Notes: generated by a model not told the origin, from the letters alone. 64,000 bases of DNA from Candidatus Symbiopectobacterium sp. 'North America' (GCF_015762685.1 NZ_PEHF01000027.1:1-64000); one strand, 5' to 3'. Shown: positions 10,109-20,402, numbered from the stretch's first letter. A program made the numbers and translations.

Positions 10109-10422
10109 AGTGTTGCTCCTTGTTATTGAACGGGTTGAGTCATTGCACCGTTCGTACAGCAATTCACATGCCAATTTTTATCTTATTGTTTTTAAACAAC
10201 AATTACTTGAAGACCATTTCCCTTACGCCAAGCCTGAGCAAGAAGTTGCGTAGACCTCGCAAAAAAACGGCATTCATTGCGTAAAAAGTGATTTACACCA
10301 GAAAGTGAGCAAGAAGTTGCGCAGAATGCGCAGTTATGCTGATACAGCGTGCTGACACAATGCCCTCTCCCGCTTGACACCCTTTATTGCTGCCTGTCTG
10401 CCAACGCGACTGTCTGGCTATT
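10109..10422. other. Gene-free region between hcp and yqhC with a 20-bp direct repeat
   Basis: No convincing reading frame is present. It should hold the hcp promoter. Two near-identical 20-bp copies of TGAGCAAGAAGTTGCGYAGA (10235-10254 and 10306-10325, one mismatch) are spaced 71 bp apart. Confidence 0.5.
10235..10325. repeat. Direct repeat pair upstream of hcp
   Basis: TGAGCAAGAAGTTGCG occurs at 10235-10250 and 10306-10321 in the same orientation, with 71 bp between starts. Their position 130-220 bp upstream of hcp would suit regulator binding sites, but no known operator is recognised. Confidence 0.5.
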
Positions 10423-11346
10423 TCAGCTTTCTTCAACCACCATATTGGTAACTTTCAACCGTGCCACTTCGTCACCTGGCGTTGCGCCAAAGTAGCGTTT
10501 AAATTCCCGACTGAATTGTGACACGCTCTCATACCCGACGCGCACCGCCGCCGCTCCAGCCCGCACGCCGTCATTGAGCATCATCAGGCGCGCTTTATGC
10601 AGCCGGTAAGACTTCAGGTATTGCAGCGGTGAGGTATTGGTCACCGCCTTGAAGTTATGGTGAAACGCGGACACGCTCATATTCACTTCCGCCGCCAATT
10701 GCTCCACATTAAGGCTATCCGCATAGTGATTTTCGATACGACGCAGCGCTTTAGCGATCTGGCTGAAATGGGTATGCCGGTTGACCAGCGCCTGCAACGC
10801 CGCTCCCCCCTCCCCACACAGGATATGGTAGGTAATCTCTTTGACGATCATCGGCCCCAGCACTCGCGCATCACGGGGCGTTTTCATCGCATCAAACAAT
10901 CGTTCAACGGCACACAGCATCTCTTCGGTAAACGGCACACTGTTCACACCGCAAGAGCCTGAGCACGGGCGAATAACGCTATCATCATCGCCAATATCCA
11001 GCAGCAATGCCTGGAGTACCTGCGGATCGATCCGGATGGAGATCCCAACCAAAGGCTGTTCAACACTGGCAACCGTCTCGCATTCAAACGGCAGCAGCAC
11101 CGTCATCAACAAATAGTTTTCTGCGTCATACTGAAAAACGGTATCACCCACATAGCCAATCTTCCTGCCCTGAAACAGGATAACTATCGTCGGGTCATAC
11201 ATCACCGGCACACGTGGATGGGGCTGGTCCGCGTAAAGGATTTTTACCTGTGCTATCGGCGAGGGCGTAACCCAGTGTTGGGTTGTGTAGCTGAGCGCCT
11301 GCTTGATTATCTTGGCAAACACCGGGTTGTTTTGGGCACGCGTCAT
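10423..11346 (-). CDS. yqhC: AraC-family regulator YqhC, activator of yqhD
   Basis: The protein has an N-terminal cupin-like sensing domain ([18 protein letters not shown]) and a C-terminal double helix-turn-helix of AraC type ([38 protein letters not shown]). It matches E. coli YqhC closely and is divergent from yqhD, the same arrangement as in E. coli, where YqhC activates yqhD in response to electrophilic aldehydes. The start [10 protein letters not shown] is chosen because GAGG lies eight bases upstream; in-frame upstream starts would extend it by up to 22 residues. The gene is intact while its target is broken. Confidence 0.85.
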   Translation of the reverse strand: MTRAQNNPVFAKIIKQALSYTTQHWVTPSPIAQVKILYADQPHPRVPVMYDPTIVILFQGRKIGYVGDTVFQYDAENYLLMTVLLPFECETVASVEQPLVGISIRIDPQVLQALLLDIGDDDSVIRPCSGSCGVNSVPFTEEMLCAVERLFDAMKTPRDARVLGPMIVKEITYHILCGEGGAALQALVNRHTHFSQIAKALRRIENHYADSLNVEQLAAEVNMSVSAFHHNFKAVTNTSPLQYLKSYRLHKARLMMLNDGVRAGAAAVRVGYESVSQFSREFKRYFGATPGDEVARLKVTNMVVEES

Positions 11347-11596
11347 CAGTAAGGCCTCACTAGGAGTGGCAACTGTCTCTACAATAGAAAAACAACATGA
11401 CACAAACGTCATTTTTTATCACCCAATTCTCCGGGTAATTGTAGAAATAGGCAACAACCCAACAGAAATGTGCATTGAATGCCTGCGGCCAGCTGCTGAT
11501 AATAGCCCACATCATTCATACTGAACGATCGGTATCCATCTCCCGCAAGCATTACCCGGGATTTCTTATCAAGGCGTTGAACTGGATAATTACCCT

Positions 11597-12760
11597 ATGC
11601 AAAATTTCACACTTCATACCCCGACCAAAATTCTGTTTGGTGAAGGCAAAATTGCCGAAATAGGCAAAGAAATTCCTGCTGATGCGCGCATCCTTATCAC
11701 TTACGGTGGCGGTAGCATCAAGCGTAACGGCGTACTGGATCAGGTTTATCAGGCGCTGGATGGCCGTGATGTGCGTGAGTTCGGCGGTATCGAACCAAAC
11801 CCGTCTTATGAAACACTGATGAAAGCCGTTGAATTGGTCCGTGCCGAAAATATTGACTTTCTGCTCGCGGTGGGCGGCGGCTCGGTCGCTGATGGCACCA
11901 AATTTATCGCTGCCGCAGCACACTATGAAGCCGCGCAAGATCCCTGGCATATTCTGGAAACCACAGGCGCACAGGTGACGAATGCCGTGAAAATGACTTG
12001 CGTGCTGACCCTGCCAGCAACCGGTTCTGAATCTAACAATGGTGCCATTATCAGTCGTAAAACTACGGGTGATAAGCTGCCCTTCTTGTCCCCCTACACC
12101 TTCCCCCTGTTTGCCGTACTCGATCCGGTCGTAACCTAGAGTTTGCCGCCGCACCAGGTTGCCAACGGCGTTGTCGATGCGTTTGTGCATACCGTTGAAC
12201 AGTATCTGACCTATCCGGTGGATGCCAAAGTGCAGGATCGTTTTTCTGAAGGCTTGCTGTTAACGCTGATTGAAGAAGGCCCACGCGTGCTGGCCGAACC
12301 GGAAAACTACAAAGTCCGAGCCAACGTGATGTGGAGTGCCACCATGGCACTGAACGGGTTGATTAATGCTGGCGTGCCGCAGGATTGGGCTACCCATATG
12401 ATGGGCCATGAATTGAACGCATTGCACGGGCTTGACCATGCGCAAACGCTGGCGATCGTACTGCCTTCCTTGCTGCAAGCGAAAAAGGCGCAAAAGCGAG
12501 CCAAACTGCTGCAATATGCAGAACGCGTGTGGAATTTGCGTGAAGGTAGCGAAGATCAACGCATTGATGATGCTATCGCGGCCACGCGTGCATTCTTCGA
12601 GAAAATGGGCGTACCCACCCACATGGCGGATTATCAATTGGATGGCAGCACCATTCCGACGCTGGTTGCCAAACTGAAAGAACACGGCATGACAGCGCTC
12701 GGGGAACACGCTGATATTACGCCGGAAGTGAGTCAGAAGATCTACGAAGCGGCACGTTAA
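11597..12760 (+). pseudogene. yqhD: YqhD-type NADPH-dependent aldehyde reductase, amber codon
   Basis: The frame encodes an iron-containing alcohol dehydrogenase matching YqhD over its length (387 codons), including the nucleotide-binding TYGGGSIKRNG and VGGGSVADGTKFI segments and the metal-binding GHELNALHGLDHAQ region. TAG at 12137-12139 lies in LDPVVT-stop-SLPPHQVANG, where E. coli has Tyr. Translation would end about half way, before the metal ligands. YqhD reduces short aldehydes such as those from lipid peroxidation and is activated by the neighbouring YqhC. A single substitution separates this from an open gene. Confidence 0.9.
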
Positions 12761-12788
12761 GCGCCGCCCCTCATTGCTGTGTCTGCGA

Positions 12789-12810
12789 AGGGAGCCAATG
12801 GCTCCCTTTG
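12789..12810 (+). terminator. Terminator after yqhD
   Basis: AAGGGAGCCAATGGCTCCCTTT forms a 9-bp stem with a 4-nt loop ending in T residues, 29 bp past the yqhD stop. Confidence 0.65.
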
Positions 12811-12814
12811 ACAT

Positions 12815-13345
12815 TACTGGCAACCCTACCTAAAAACAGTGACGTCCCCATCTCCGTCATTCCCGCGAAGGCGTTGAGGGATCCCCAGAAAAAATAGCGT
12901 AAAGCGACATAGTTTTAATTCTTTGAATTATTTGACGTTATATCGCGTAAAAAATAACGCTGAGGAGAGTGGGGCCACAGGGTGAGCGGCAAGACGTCTC
13001 GAAAGTCAGCGCCGCGTCGGGAACGCGTCGCTGGCAGCCCGTCAGTGAGCTCGGGCTCCGAAGAAGCCGCGTAGCGGCGTTATTTCCCGCGCAAAGCAGG
13101 GGTCTCGGGGCGAAGGCGATTGAGCGCCCCGAGTCGGGTGCGTGCGATGTACCGTGCAAATAACCGCGCGGGTTAACGCGCACAAAATGTTCACTGCACC
13201 AACAAACAGACTTGGCCTATATTTGTGGGGATTCTTCAGCGCGAAGGCGGGAATCTCATGCAGAAGAAACGCGCTCATTCTCGAAGAGATCCCCGGCTTT
13301 CGCCGAGAATGACGAGGAAAAAGTGACGTTGTCAGCGGTTTGAGA
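12815..13345. repeat. Palindromic intergenic repeat, copy 1, interrupted by an insertion
   Basis: Left part 12815-12873 (ending TCATTCCCGCGAAGGCG) and right part 13241-13345 (GCGAAGGCGGGAATCTCATG, then ATCCCCGGCTTTCGCCGAG and TTGTCAGC) join to a sequence very like the copies at about 32541-32703 and 63452-63580. The element carries the inner palindromes ATTCCCGCGAAGGCGGGAAT and CCCCGGCTTTCGCCGAGG. It holds no gene. Confidence 0.75.
12874..13240. mobile_element. 367-bp MITE-like insertion with 9-bp target duplication
   Basis: The segment is bounded on both sides by the same 9 bp, GCGAAGGCG (12865-12873 and 13241-13249), which occurs only once in the uninterrupted repeat copies. Its ends are imperfect inverted repeats: left TGAGGGATCCCCAGAAA, right (complement) TGAAGAATCCCCACAAA. 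It is too short for a transposase; the 64-codon open frame inside (12969-13163) shows no recognisable domain and is probably not a gene. An internal stem CTCGGGGCG/CGCCCCGAG lies near 13106-13136. A non-autonomous transposable element is the best reading. Confidence 0.65.
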
Positions 13346-13377
13346 GAGTCAATAGCTCCCTTTGTCATGGAGGTATA

Positions 13378-14485
13378 TCAGGCAAGTACGGCCAAATCTG
13401 CCGCATTAAATCCGCGTAGAGAATCTGTCTGACCCGACTGGACTTTTTCTGCACAGTGCGCATCAGAAAGCAGAACCCGCCCTACGGCGATCAGATCAAA
13501 CTCGTCCCGCTCCATACGCGTATACAGGTTATCCAATGCTGCCGCACCCGATCCTTCACCGCCAAAGGCAGCAAAGAAGTCAGAGCTTAATCCCACCGAC
13601 CCAACGCTGATGGTGGCCGCACCGGTTAACTTCTTCGCCCAGCCGGCAAAATTCAACCCATGCTCGCCGTCAATGTCCGGGAACTCCGGCTCCCAGAAGC
13701 GACGTTGTGAACAGTGCAGAATATCAACGCCCGCCTCAACCAGCGGTGCCAACCATTCCGTCATTTCTTGCGGTGATGTCGCCAGACGCGCTTTATAACC
13801 CTGCTGCTTCCACTGACTAACACGCAGGATTAACGGGAAATCAGAGCCAACGGCAGTGCGAACGGCACGCACAATGTCCGCCGCAAAGCGAGAGCGCTCA
13901 CGGATGGTTGCTCCGCCAAAAGCATCGGTACGCTTATTGGTTCCCGACCAGAAGAACTGGTCAATCAGATAACCATGCGCACCGTGCAGCTCCAGCGTGT
14001 CAAACCCTAACCGTTTGGCATCCGCTGCCGCTTGGGCAAAGGCGGCCACCGTATCAGCGATATCCTCTTCAGTCATCACCACGCCGCGCGGAGTATCCGG
14101 TCCAACCAACCCTGAAGGGCTTTCCACCGGCGCCTCCGGCTCCCACTCTCCCGTGCGTGTCGAACCTGTGTGCCAAATCTGAGGACCAATTTTACCGCCT
14201 GCCGCATGAACGGCATCGGCAACGCCTTGCCACCCCGCCAGTGCCGCGTCACCGTGGAATAAAGGGGATGCCTGCCATATTACGCGAAGCAGGACGGTTC
14301 ACCACCGTACCTTCCGTCAGGATCAGCCCCACGTTGCCTTGCGCGCGACGACGATAATATTCCACGTTTTCAGGGCCAGGGATCCCCGCTTTCGCCATAC
14401 CGCGCGTCATCGGTGCCATCACGATTCGGTTAGGCAGTTGCAACCCTTTCAGCGTAAAGGGAGTGAACAAGATATTGTCGGACAT
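13378..14485 (-). pseudogene. OYE-family NADH:flavin oxidoreductase, +1 frameshift
   Basis: The N-terminal part (LFTPFTLKGLQLPNRIVMAP, YRRRAQGNVGLILTEGT) and the C-terminal part (LELHGAHGYLIDQFFW, DAFGGATIRERSRF, FDLIAVGRVLLSDAHC) are the FMN-binding TIM barrel of the Old Yellow Enzyme family. One extra T in a T run near 14260-14263 breaks the frame after MAGIPF; restoring it gives LFHGDAALAGWQGVADAVHA and joins both halves. Members reduce activated C=C bonds with NAD(P)H. The gene lies 70 bp downstream of a MarR regulator in the same direction, a common pairing in which the regulator senses the substrate. Full length would be about 368 residues. Confidence 0.85.
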
Positions 14486-14555
14486 GGACCTTTCCTTTTT
14501 AACGATTAACGTTCACGAAGTGAGGTAAACGCAGTCAGTTCTCAAGACAGGTGCA

Positions 14556-15026
14556 TCAAGGGCATTGCTGAGGTGGCTCGGTAGCCCCTTCGCCGCTCTC
14601 ATCAAGGCAATCAATGCACTCTTCAAGCAGTTGATGCAGCGCAGCCACCCGTTCAGCACCGAGTTGTGCCACGATCGTCACCTGCGCCTCCTGCCACACC
14701 CGTTGCGCTTGTGCCTGTTTCTCCCGCCCTGCCGCCGTCACTTCAACACGGCGACTGCGCGCGTCATTCCCGGCACAAATTTTTAGCCATCCTTGCGCAA
14801 CCAGAGGCTGCATATTGCGTGTTAACGTAGAGGCGTCCATTTGCATGTGTCGGGCCAAATCGACGAGACGAACAGGCTCCAGGCTCACGGCATACGACAA
14901 CAGCGCATACTGGGTGTTTTTCAACCCGCATGTCGCAACGTAGTGATCGTAATGTCGCGTCACCATCCGCGTAAGCTGGCGCAGCTTGAAGTTGGTACAG
15001 CCTTGAGACGTGTCTGTGTTTTTCAT
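14556..15026 (-). CDS. MarR-family transcriptional regulator
   Basis: The 156-residue protein has the MarR winged-helix core: dimerisation helix 1, the recognition region LVDLARHMQMDASTLTRNMQ, and the wing DARSRRVEVTAAGREK. It lies immediately upstream of the broken OYE reductase and probably repressed it by binding a shared operator. The start MKNTDTSQGC is the only reasonable one. The gene is intact. Two cysteines near the N-terminus (C10 and one in the ATCGLKNTQ segment) could be redox sensors, but this is speculation. Confidence 0.85.
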   Translation of the reverse strand: MKNTDTSQGCTNFKLRQLTRMVTRHYDHYVATCGLKNTQYALLSYAVSLEPVRLVDLARHMQMDASTLTRNMQPLVAQGWLKICAGNDARSRRVEVTAAGREKQAQAQRVWQEAQVTIVAQLGAERVAALHQLLEECIDCLDESGEGATEPPQQCP

Positions 15027-15180
15027 GTCGTTAATTGTATATGCAACATTTTTACATCAGGAAGATCGCTATATTAGTCCATTATCCGGCTAATAACGCG
15101 CGCATATATGAGTGTTCACGGTTTCACTCGAACAAGATTAGCGATAAGCTCATGTTTTTTTCTATCTCTTTGGAGTCAGC

Positions 15181-15714
15181 GTGAAACGCCTGTTATCAAC
15201 CCTGCTTCTGGCAACGCTCACCGCTTATGCACACGCAGCGCCTGCTGCCACAGATGTCACCATGACAACAGCATCCCAACAAGACACGGATGCCAGTTTG
15301 CCCAAGAAACATCCCAGCGAACTCTATCTGCACGCCAAACAACTGTTTGAAACCGGCCATAAGGATGAGGCTGTGACCTGGTTTTATATCGACCAATTGC
15401 GCTGGCGCTACCATTTACTGGCACACCCCGAACTGCCGCCCGATGGTGAACCTGCAACAATGGATGCCCTTAATGCTACGCTTGGACAAGCCATCAATGA
15501 ATGAGCGGGTGGTTCCCCCACGGCCTGGCGTGGAGCGATTGGCAAAGCGCTGACATGGGATGCCGCTCATCCTAACCCCACCACCCCCAAAGCGCGGTAT
15601 GCTGACCAATGGCAGCAGGTGCGTGCCGGACTGATGCAACTTGATGGTTACCTGCGTGATAATGAAAACCAGATCCGTACGGAACGTCAGGCACGTGGTT
15701 TAGAAAACCGGTAA
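15181..15714 (+). pseudogene. Secreted protein of unknown function, opal codon
   Basis: The start MKRLLSTLLLATLTAYAHAAPA is a clear Sec signal peptide with cleavage after AHA, preceded by GGAG. The mature part is helical (SELYLHAKQLFETGHKDEAV) and resembles TPR-like small periplasmic proteins annotated as hypothetical in related enterics. TGA at 15502-15504 interrupts AINE-stop-AGGSPTAWRGA, where Trp is expected (TGG to TGA); the same frame then runs on to TAA at 15712 (177 codons in all). I cannot name its function. Confidence 0.65.
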
Positions 15715-15762
15715 ACAGACCTCTTCAGATTCAACGAACAGAAAACCACACAAAATGCACTC

Positions 15763-15798
15763 AGGCTGTGTTTTCCAGACAGAAACACAGCCTTTTTT
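15763..15798 (+). terminator. Rho-independent terminator
   Basis: The 11-bp stem AGGCTGTGTTT/AAACACAGCCT is followed by TTTTTT, 48 bp past the preceding gene. Confidence 0.85.
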
Positions 15799-16366
15799 CA
15801 CTCGCACACCCGGGTATCGCTCATAATCGCAGCAGTCGTTTACCGCAAACTATCCGTGCGCTCAGTGAGCGCAGCGACAGGGCGCAGCGCAAACTCACTA
15901 CTGTGCAGTTGCGCAATAAAAAGAAAGAAAATGAGGGAAAATGATAAAATCGTTAGTTTTTTTGCGCAAACACAAGAAAACGCGCTATCTTAGCAGCGTA
16001 ATTATCTTGTTTCCCCATGCGTTATAACTATAATACGAAACGTTGTTTCATTGAATGGTTTCAGCAAATCGACGTGCCGAAAATACTACGATTAGACACT
16101 GTTACTGCAAACATAACTCCCCGAGACACGCTTAAGGTTGAAACACGCGTTTTACCGGTGGCGAGCGACACGGTTGCAGCATATCACCGCACTCGGCTTA
16201 CCGCCGGTGGTAACAGGCCACGTCCATCATCTTTCATTCATCGTTACCCGCTACAATTACTATTCGCTCTGGACTCGCAAACACATTCTCTTCGTCGGCC
16301 TCGTAGTATCCGGTGCCCGGGAACTCATGATTTTTTTATCCATCACAACTTGTAGAAAACACTCGT
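15799..16366 (+). other. Gene-free region holding the pykF promoter and a long leader
   Basis: No recognisable gene is present. The promoter and Cra site sit at 16007-16063, leaving about 300 bp of leader before the pykF start. A 112-codon open frame (16017-16355) covers the leader but has no domain or ribosome-binding support. Confidence 0.5.
16007..16063 (+). promoter_or_regulatory. pykF promoter with Cra (FruR) operator
   Basis: A -35 (TTGTTT, 16007-16012) and a -10 (TATAAT, 16029-16034) are spaced 16 bp. TGAATGGTTTCA at 16052-16063 matches the Cra consensus and the known E. coli pykF operator closely. Its position just downstream of the -10 fits repression by Cra when glycolytic flux is low. 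Confidence 0.75.
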
Positions 16367-17779
16367 ATGAAAAAGACTAAAATCGTTTGTACTATCGGTC
16401 CGAAAACCGAATCAGAGGAAATGCTGACCAACATGCTGAATGCAGGCATGAATGTGATGCGTCTTAACTTCTCACACGGGGATTATGCTGAGCACGGGCA
16501 GCGCATCAAAAACATGCGCGCGGTTATCGAGAAGACAGGTAAACAAGCCGCCATTCTGCTGGATACCAAAGGGCCAGAAATCCGTACCATGAAACTGGAA
16601 AACGTTGCGGACGTTAGCCTGGTTGCAGGCCAGACCTTTACCTTCACCACTGACCAAACGGTTATCGGTAACAAAGAACGTGTTGCGGTTACCTACGAAG
16701 GTTTCGCCACTGACCTGTCCGTCGGCAACACCGTACTGGTGGATGATGGCCTGATTGGTATGGAAGTCACCGCCATTAACAACGGTGAAGTGGTTTGTAA
16801 AGTGCTGAACAACGGCGACCTGGGCGAGAAAAAAGGCGTGAACCTGCCGGGCGTGTCCATTCAGTTGCCTGCACTGGCTGAAAAAGACAAAAGTGACCTG
16901 ATCTTCGGTTGTGAACAAGGCGTTGACTTCGTCGCTGCCTCTTTCATCCGTAAGCGTTCTGACGTTGAAGAGATCCGTGCCCACCTGAACGCCCACGGCG
17001 GCGAAAGCATCCAGATCATCTCCAAAATCGAAAACCAGGAAGGTCTGAACAACTTTGACGATATCCTGGAAGCGTCTGACGGCATCATGGTTGCCCGTGG
17101 CGACCTCGGCGTGGAAATTCCGGTTGAAGAAGTTATCTTCGCCCAGAAGATGATGATCGAAAAATGCAACAAAGCACGTAAAGTGGTTATCACTGCCACT
17201 CAAATGCTGGATTCCATGATCAAGAACCCGCGTCCAACCCGCGCAGAAGCCGGCGACGTGGCGAACGCCATCATCGATGGTACCGATGCAGTGATGCTGT
17301 CTGGTGAAAGCGCCAAAGGGAAATACCCGTTGGAAGCCGTCACCATCATGGCGACCATCTGTCAGCGCACTGACGTGGTCATGAACGCGCGTCTGGATGC
17401 ACAGCAAGACTCTGCCAAAATGCGCATCACTGAAGCGGTATGTCGCGGTGCGGTAGAAACCGCAGAAAAACTGGATGCGCCGTTAATCGTGGTAGCTACC
17501 AGCGGCGGCAAGTCTGCGAAATCCATCCGTAAATACTTCCCGCACGCGCGTATTCTGGCACTGACCACCAATGCCATCACTGCACGTCAATTGCTGCTGA
17601 GCAAAGGCGTTGACACGCTGCTGGTGAGCGAAATCGCCTCTACCGACGACTTCTATCGCATTGGCAAAGAAGCTGCGCTGAAAAGCGGTTACGCACAGCC
17701 AGGCGATGTGGTTGTGATGATTTCTGGCGCGCTGGTTTCCAGTGGCACCACTAACACGGCATCCGTACACGGCCTCTGA
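16367..17779 (+). CDS. pykF: Pyruvate kinase I (fructose-1,6-bisphosphate activated)
   Basis: At 470 residues it has the exact length of E. coli PykF. It opens [20 protein letters not shown] and carries the barrel motifs [23 protein letters not shown], the substrate and Mg2+/K+ site [12 protein letters not shown] and the signature [13 protein letters not shown]. It converts phosphoenolpyruvate and ADP to pyruvate and ATP in glycolysis. Proximity to lpp and ldtE is the standard enteric order. Codon use is strongly biased as expected for a highly expressed gene, and it is undamaged. It opposes PpsA, encoded further along the window. Confidence 0.97.
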   Translation: MKKTKIVCTIGPKTESEEMLTNMLNAGMNVMRLNFSHGDYAEHGQRIKNMRAVIEKTGKQAAILLDTKGPEIRTMKLENVADVSLVAGQTFTFTTDQTVIGNKERVAVTYEGFATDLSVGNTVLVDDGLIGMEVTAINNGEVVCKVLNNGDLGEKKGVNLPGVSIQLPALAEKDKSDLIFGCEQGVDFVAASFIRKRSDVEEIRAHLNAHGGESIQIISKIENQEGLNNFDDILEASDGIMVARGDLGVEIPVEEVIFAQKMMIEKCNKARKVVITATQMLDSMIKNPRPTRAEAGDVANAIIDGTDAVMLSGESAKGKYPLEAVTIMATICQRTDVVMNARLDAQQDSAKMRITEAVCRGAVETAEKLDAPLIVVATSGGKSAKSIRKYFPHARILALTTNAITARQLLLSKGVDTLLVSEIASTDDFYRIGKEAALKSGYAQPGDVVVMISGALVSSGTTNTASVHGL

Positions 17780-17862
17780 TCGTTTCCACTGGCTGTTGCC
17801 GTTAACTGTGCGGCAGCCAGTCAACGCGCGATCGTGAGTGAATAAATGACCGATAGTAAAAA

Positions 17863-17886
17863 AGCGCCGTAAATGGCGCTTTTTTA
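17863..17886 (+). terminator. pykF terminator
   Basis: AGCGCC/GGCGCT stem flanked by A and T runs, about 85 bp past the pykF stop. Confidence 0.85.
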
Positions 17887-18386
<500 letters not shown>

Positions 18387-18403
18387 GAATTGGTTAAGTA
18401 GTG

Positions 18404-18434
18404 AAAATGGCGCACACTGTGCGCCATTTTTTTT
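18404..18434 (+). terminator. lpp terminator
   Basis: AAAATGGCGCACA/TGTGCGCCATTTT forms a long stem followed by eight T residues, 18 bp after the lpp stop. Confidence 0.95.
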
Positions 18435-18560
18435 GCCTGCCCTTTTGCCTATTCAGCACATGTCGTTACCACCTCCTGCAACCCGCTGACGCACGTCACA
18501 AGATTCAGATAATCTGGCATTGAGAACAACATTTTCCGATTTTCACCGAGGCGTGGCGTT

Positions 18561-18592
18561 AAAACGCGCTCAACGGTGGCTGAGCGCGTTTT
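18561..18592 (-). terminator. Terminator after ldtE
   Basis: AAAACGCGCTCA/TGAGCGCGTTTT is a perfect 12-bp stem with an 8-nt loop, just downstream of the ldtE stop; it is symmetric enough to act in both directions. Confidence 0.8.
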
Positions 18593-18601
18593 AACGATGT
18601 A

Positions 18602-19597
18602 TTAGTAAGATGGCGCAGCCTGATGCGTCTCAGGCGCTGTTAGCGCAGGTTCCTGAAAATGCTCGACGCTTTGCCCGGCGCTGACCAGAATCGGCATCCC
18701 AGAACGGCGCACAATAGCATCGGCCACCATTTGGCTATGCGTTTCCGCCGCATGGATGAAGCTCTGAATCTGCTTATTCAGCGGGATTGCCATGGTTTGT
18801 GGATCGTCCTTGTACGTTTTAGACAGCGGCTGATGCACTTCAATGTAACGCTTGCCGTCAGGCTCCACCGAGGTTTTCACCGCGTCATTGATGATCTGCA
18901 CTCGGGTGTCTACTGGTACGTTATTAAACAACCATTCAATGTCATCGGCACGCAGACGGATACAGCCGGAACTGACACGCATACCAATACCGAAATTAGC
19001 GTTAGTGCCATGCAGCAAATACACACCGCCATGGGCCGCCAGACGCAGGGCATGCAACCCCATCGGATTATCCGGCCCCGCCGGGACAACCGCCGGAAGT
19101 TTGATGCCCTCTTCTTCCAAATAGCGCTTACGGATGTTAGCCGTCGGCGTCCAGGTCGGATTGGCACGTTTTTCGCTGACCAACGTGACCATCAACGGGG
19201 TGTTACGCCCCTGCTGACCGATACCGATCGGGAAAACAATGACGGTGCCCGTCCCTTTCGGGTAATAGTAGAGACGCAGCTCAGCCAGATTGACGACAAT
19301 GCCCTCGCGCGTCGTATCCGGCAGCAGCATCTGCGTCGGGATGGTCAAGGTGGAACCCTGCGTTGGCAAATAGGGATCGGTGTCAGAATTGGCTTCCAGC
19401 ATATTCAGCAGGCCGATTTTAAAATCAGACGCAATCGCTTCCAGCGGTCGACCATCATGGGGCACCAGGTAGGCAATGTTCTCACCGATCAGTCGGCTGC
19501 CCGCAGGGGGCAATGGGTATTCGGTGGCGCTCGCCGCCGAGCTTCCTACCAGGTAGGTCGCCAGTACCATACCCAAAAGTGTAAACATACGCTTCAT
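18602..19597 (-). CDS. ldtE: L,D-transpeptidase LdtE (YkuD family)
   Basis: A signal peptide (residues 1-24, ending ASA) is followed by a LysM-like segment (LEAIASDFKIGLLNMLEAN) and the YkuD catalytic domain with HGTN and the nucleophile motif SSGCIRLR (Cys212). The family makes 3-3 peptidoglycan crosslinks or attaches Lpp. Position between sufE and lpp is that of E. coli ynhG/ldtE, which crosslinks peptidoglycan; the Lpp-attaching paralogues (ldtA, B, C) have the same fold, so substrate choice is inferred from synteny. Length of 331 residues agrees with the family. Intact. Confidence 0.9.
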   Translation of the reverse strand: MKRMFTLLGMVLATYLVGSSAASATEYPLPPAGSRLIGENIAYLVPHDGRPLEAIASDFKIGLLNMLEANSDTDPYLPTQGSTLTIPTQMLLPDTTREGIVVNLAELRLYYYPKGTGTVIVFPIGIGQQGRNTPLMVTLVSEKRANPTWTPTANIRKRYLEEEGIKLPAVVPAGPDNPMGLHALRLAAHGGVYLLHGTNANFGIGMRVSSGCIRLRADDIEWLFNNVPVDTRVQIINDAVKTSVEPDGKRYIEVHQPLSKTYKDDPQTMAIPLNKQIQSFIHAAETHSQMVADAIVRRSGMPILVSAGQSVEHFQEPALTAPETHQAAPSY

Positions 19598-19848
19598 ACG
19601 AAAATCTCTACAGGTTGACGTTATTATTCGTTTGTCATTGATACCAGCCGGGGCCCGAATGCGGCCACTTCCGTCGAATTCTGCAAGTGTAGCATGCCAA
19701 AAATACCCTCAGGTTTTATTTGCTAATCAATGCGTTAATATGCAGTTCTTGACAAAGCACCACGACAGAATAAAAGGAGTTTCTGGTAATAACCAGTGGG
19801 GTAATCTGAAAAACCAAGCGGTTGGCACGCAAACGCCGTGCTTGAGTG

Positions 19849-19875
19849 AACCAGCCCGCAGTAAACGGGCTGGTT
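19849..19875 (-). terminator. Hairpin at the end of the suf operon
   Basis: AACCAGCCCG/CGGGCTGGTT is a perfect 10-bp stem with a 7-nt loop 8 bp beyond the sufE stop. The T tract is weak, so it may be a stabiliser rather than a strong terminator. Confidence 0.55.
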
Positions 19876-19882
19876 GGCAGGA

Positions 19883-20299
19883 TCAGGCCAGGGTAGACGC
19901 TTTAGCGCGAATGGCGCGCAGCATCGCTTCCAGCCCCAGTGAGCGAGATGGCGTTAAATGCTGGCTCAGCGCCAGTTCTGCAAAGAATGGTCGCACATCA
20001 AGCGCCAGTACTTGCTGCGCCGTCAATCCTTGATACAGGCTGAAGACCAAGGCAACCAGTCCCTTGACGATAGCGGCATCGCTGTCACCGCTAAAAACCA
20101 GGTGGCCCTGCTCATCGCGCGTCATCACTATCCATACCTGACTCTGACAGCCGGCAATCAGGTTCTCGGGTTGACGCCACTGCTCTGGCAGCGGGTATAA
20201 ACGACCGCCAAGTTCAATGATATACAGATACTTCTCTTCCCAATTGTTGCAACGAGAAAAATTTCGCAACAATTTTTCTGGCTCTGGCAAGCTTGCCAT
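19883..20299 (-). CDS. sufE: SufE, sulfur acceptor and activator of SufS
   Basis: The start [10 protein letters not shown] is chosen because a full GGAGG lies six bases upstream. The 138-residue protein has the family's sulfur-accepting Cys in the [10 protein letters not shown] segment and the conserved [19 protein letters not shown] helix. SufE takes persulfide from SufS and passes it to SufBCD for Fe-S assembly. It is the last gene of sufABCDSE and is intact, although its partner SufS is interrupted. Confidence 0.92.
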   Translation of the reverse strand: MASLPEPEKLLRNFSRCNNWEEKYLYIIELGGRLYPLPEQWRQPENLIAGCQSQVWIVMTRDEQGHLVFSGDSDAAIVKGLVALVFSLYQGLTAQQVLALDVRPFFAELALSQHLTPSRSLGLEAMLRAIRAKASTLA

Positions 20300-20402
20300 G
20301 AATTCCTCCAAACAGGCTGACATGCACGCCCACCCCATAGCCGCCTGGCGACAACGCCAGAACAAAGAGACAAGGGGAAACGCAGGCGCGCATAAAGGCT
20401 TA

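Noticed and set aside
12969-13163. 64-codon open frame as a protein gene
   Set aside because: It lies inside the 367-bp insertion, has no domain or convincing ribosome-binding site, and its composition follows the GC-rich repeat.
16017-16380. Open frames in the pykF leader as genes
   Set aside because: No family resemblance or ribosome-binding site; they overlap the Cra operator and the pykF start.
16472-17407. 311-codon frame antisense to pykF
   Set aside because: Mirror of strongly biased pykF codons with no similarity of its own.
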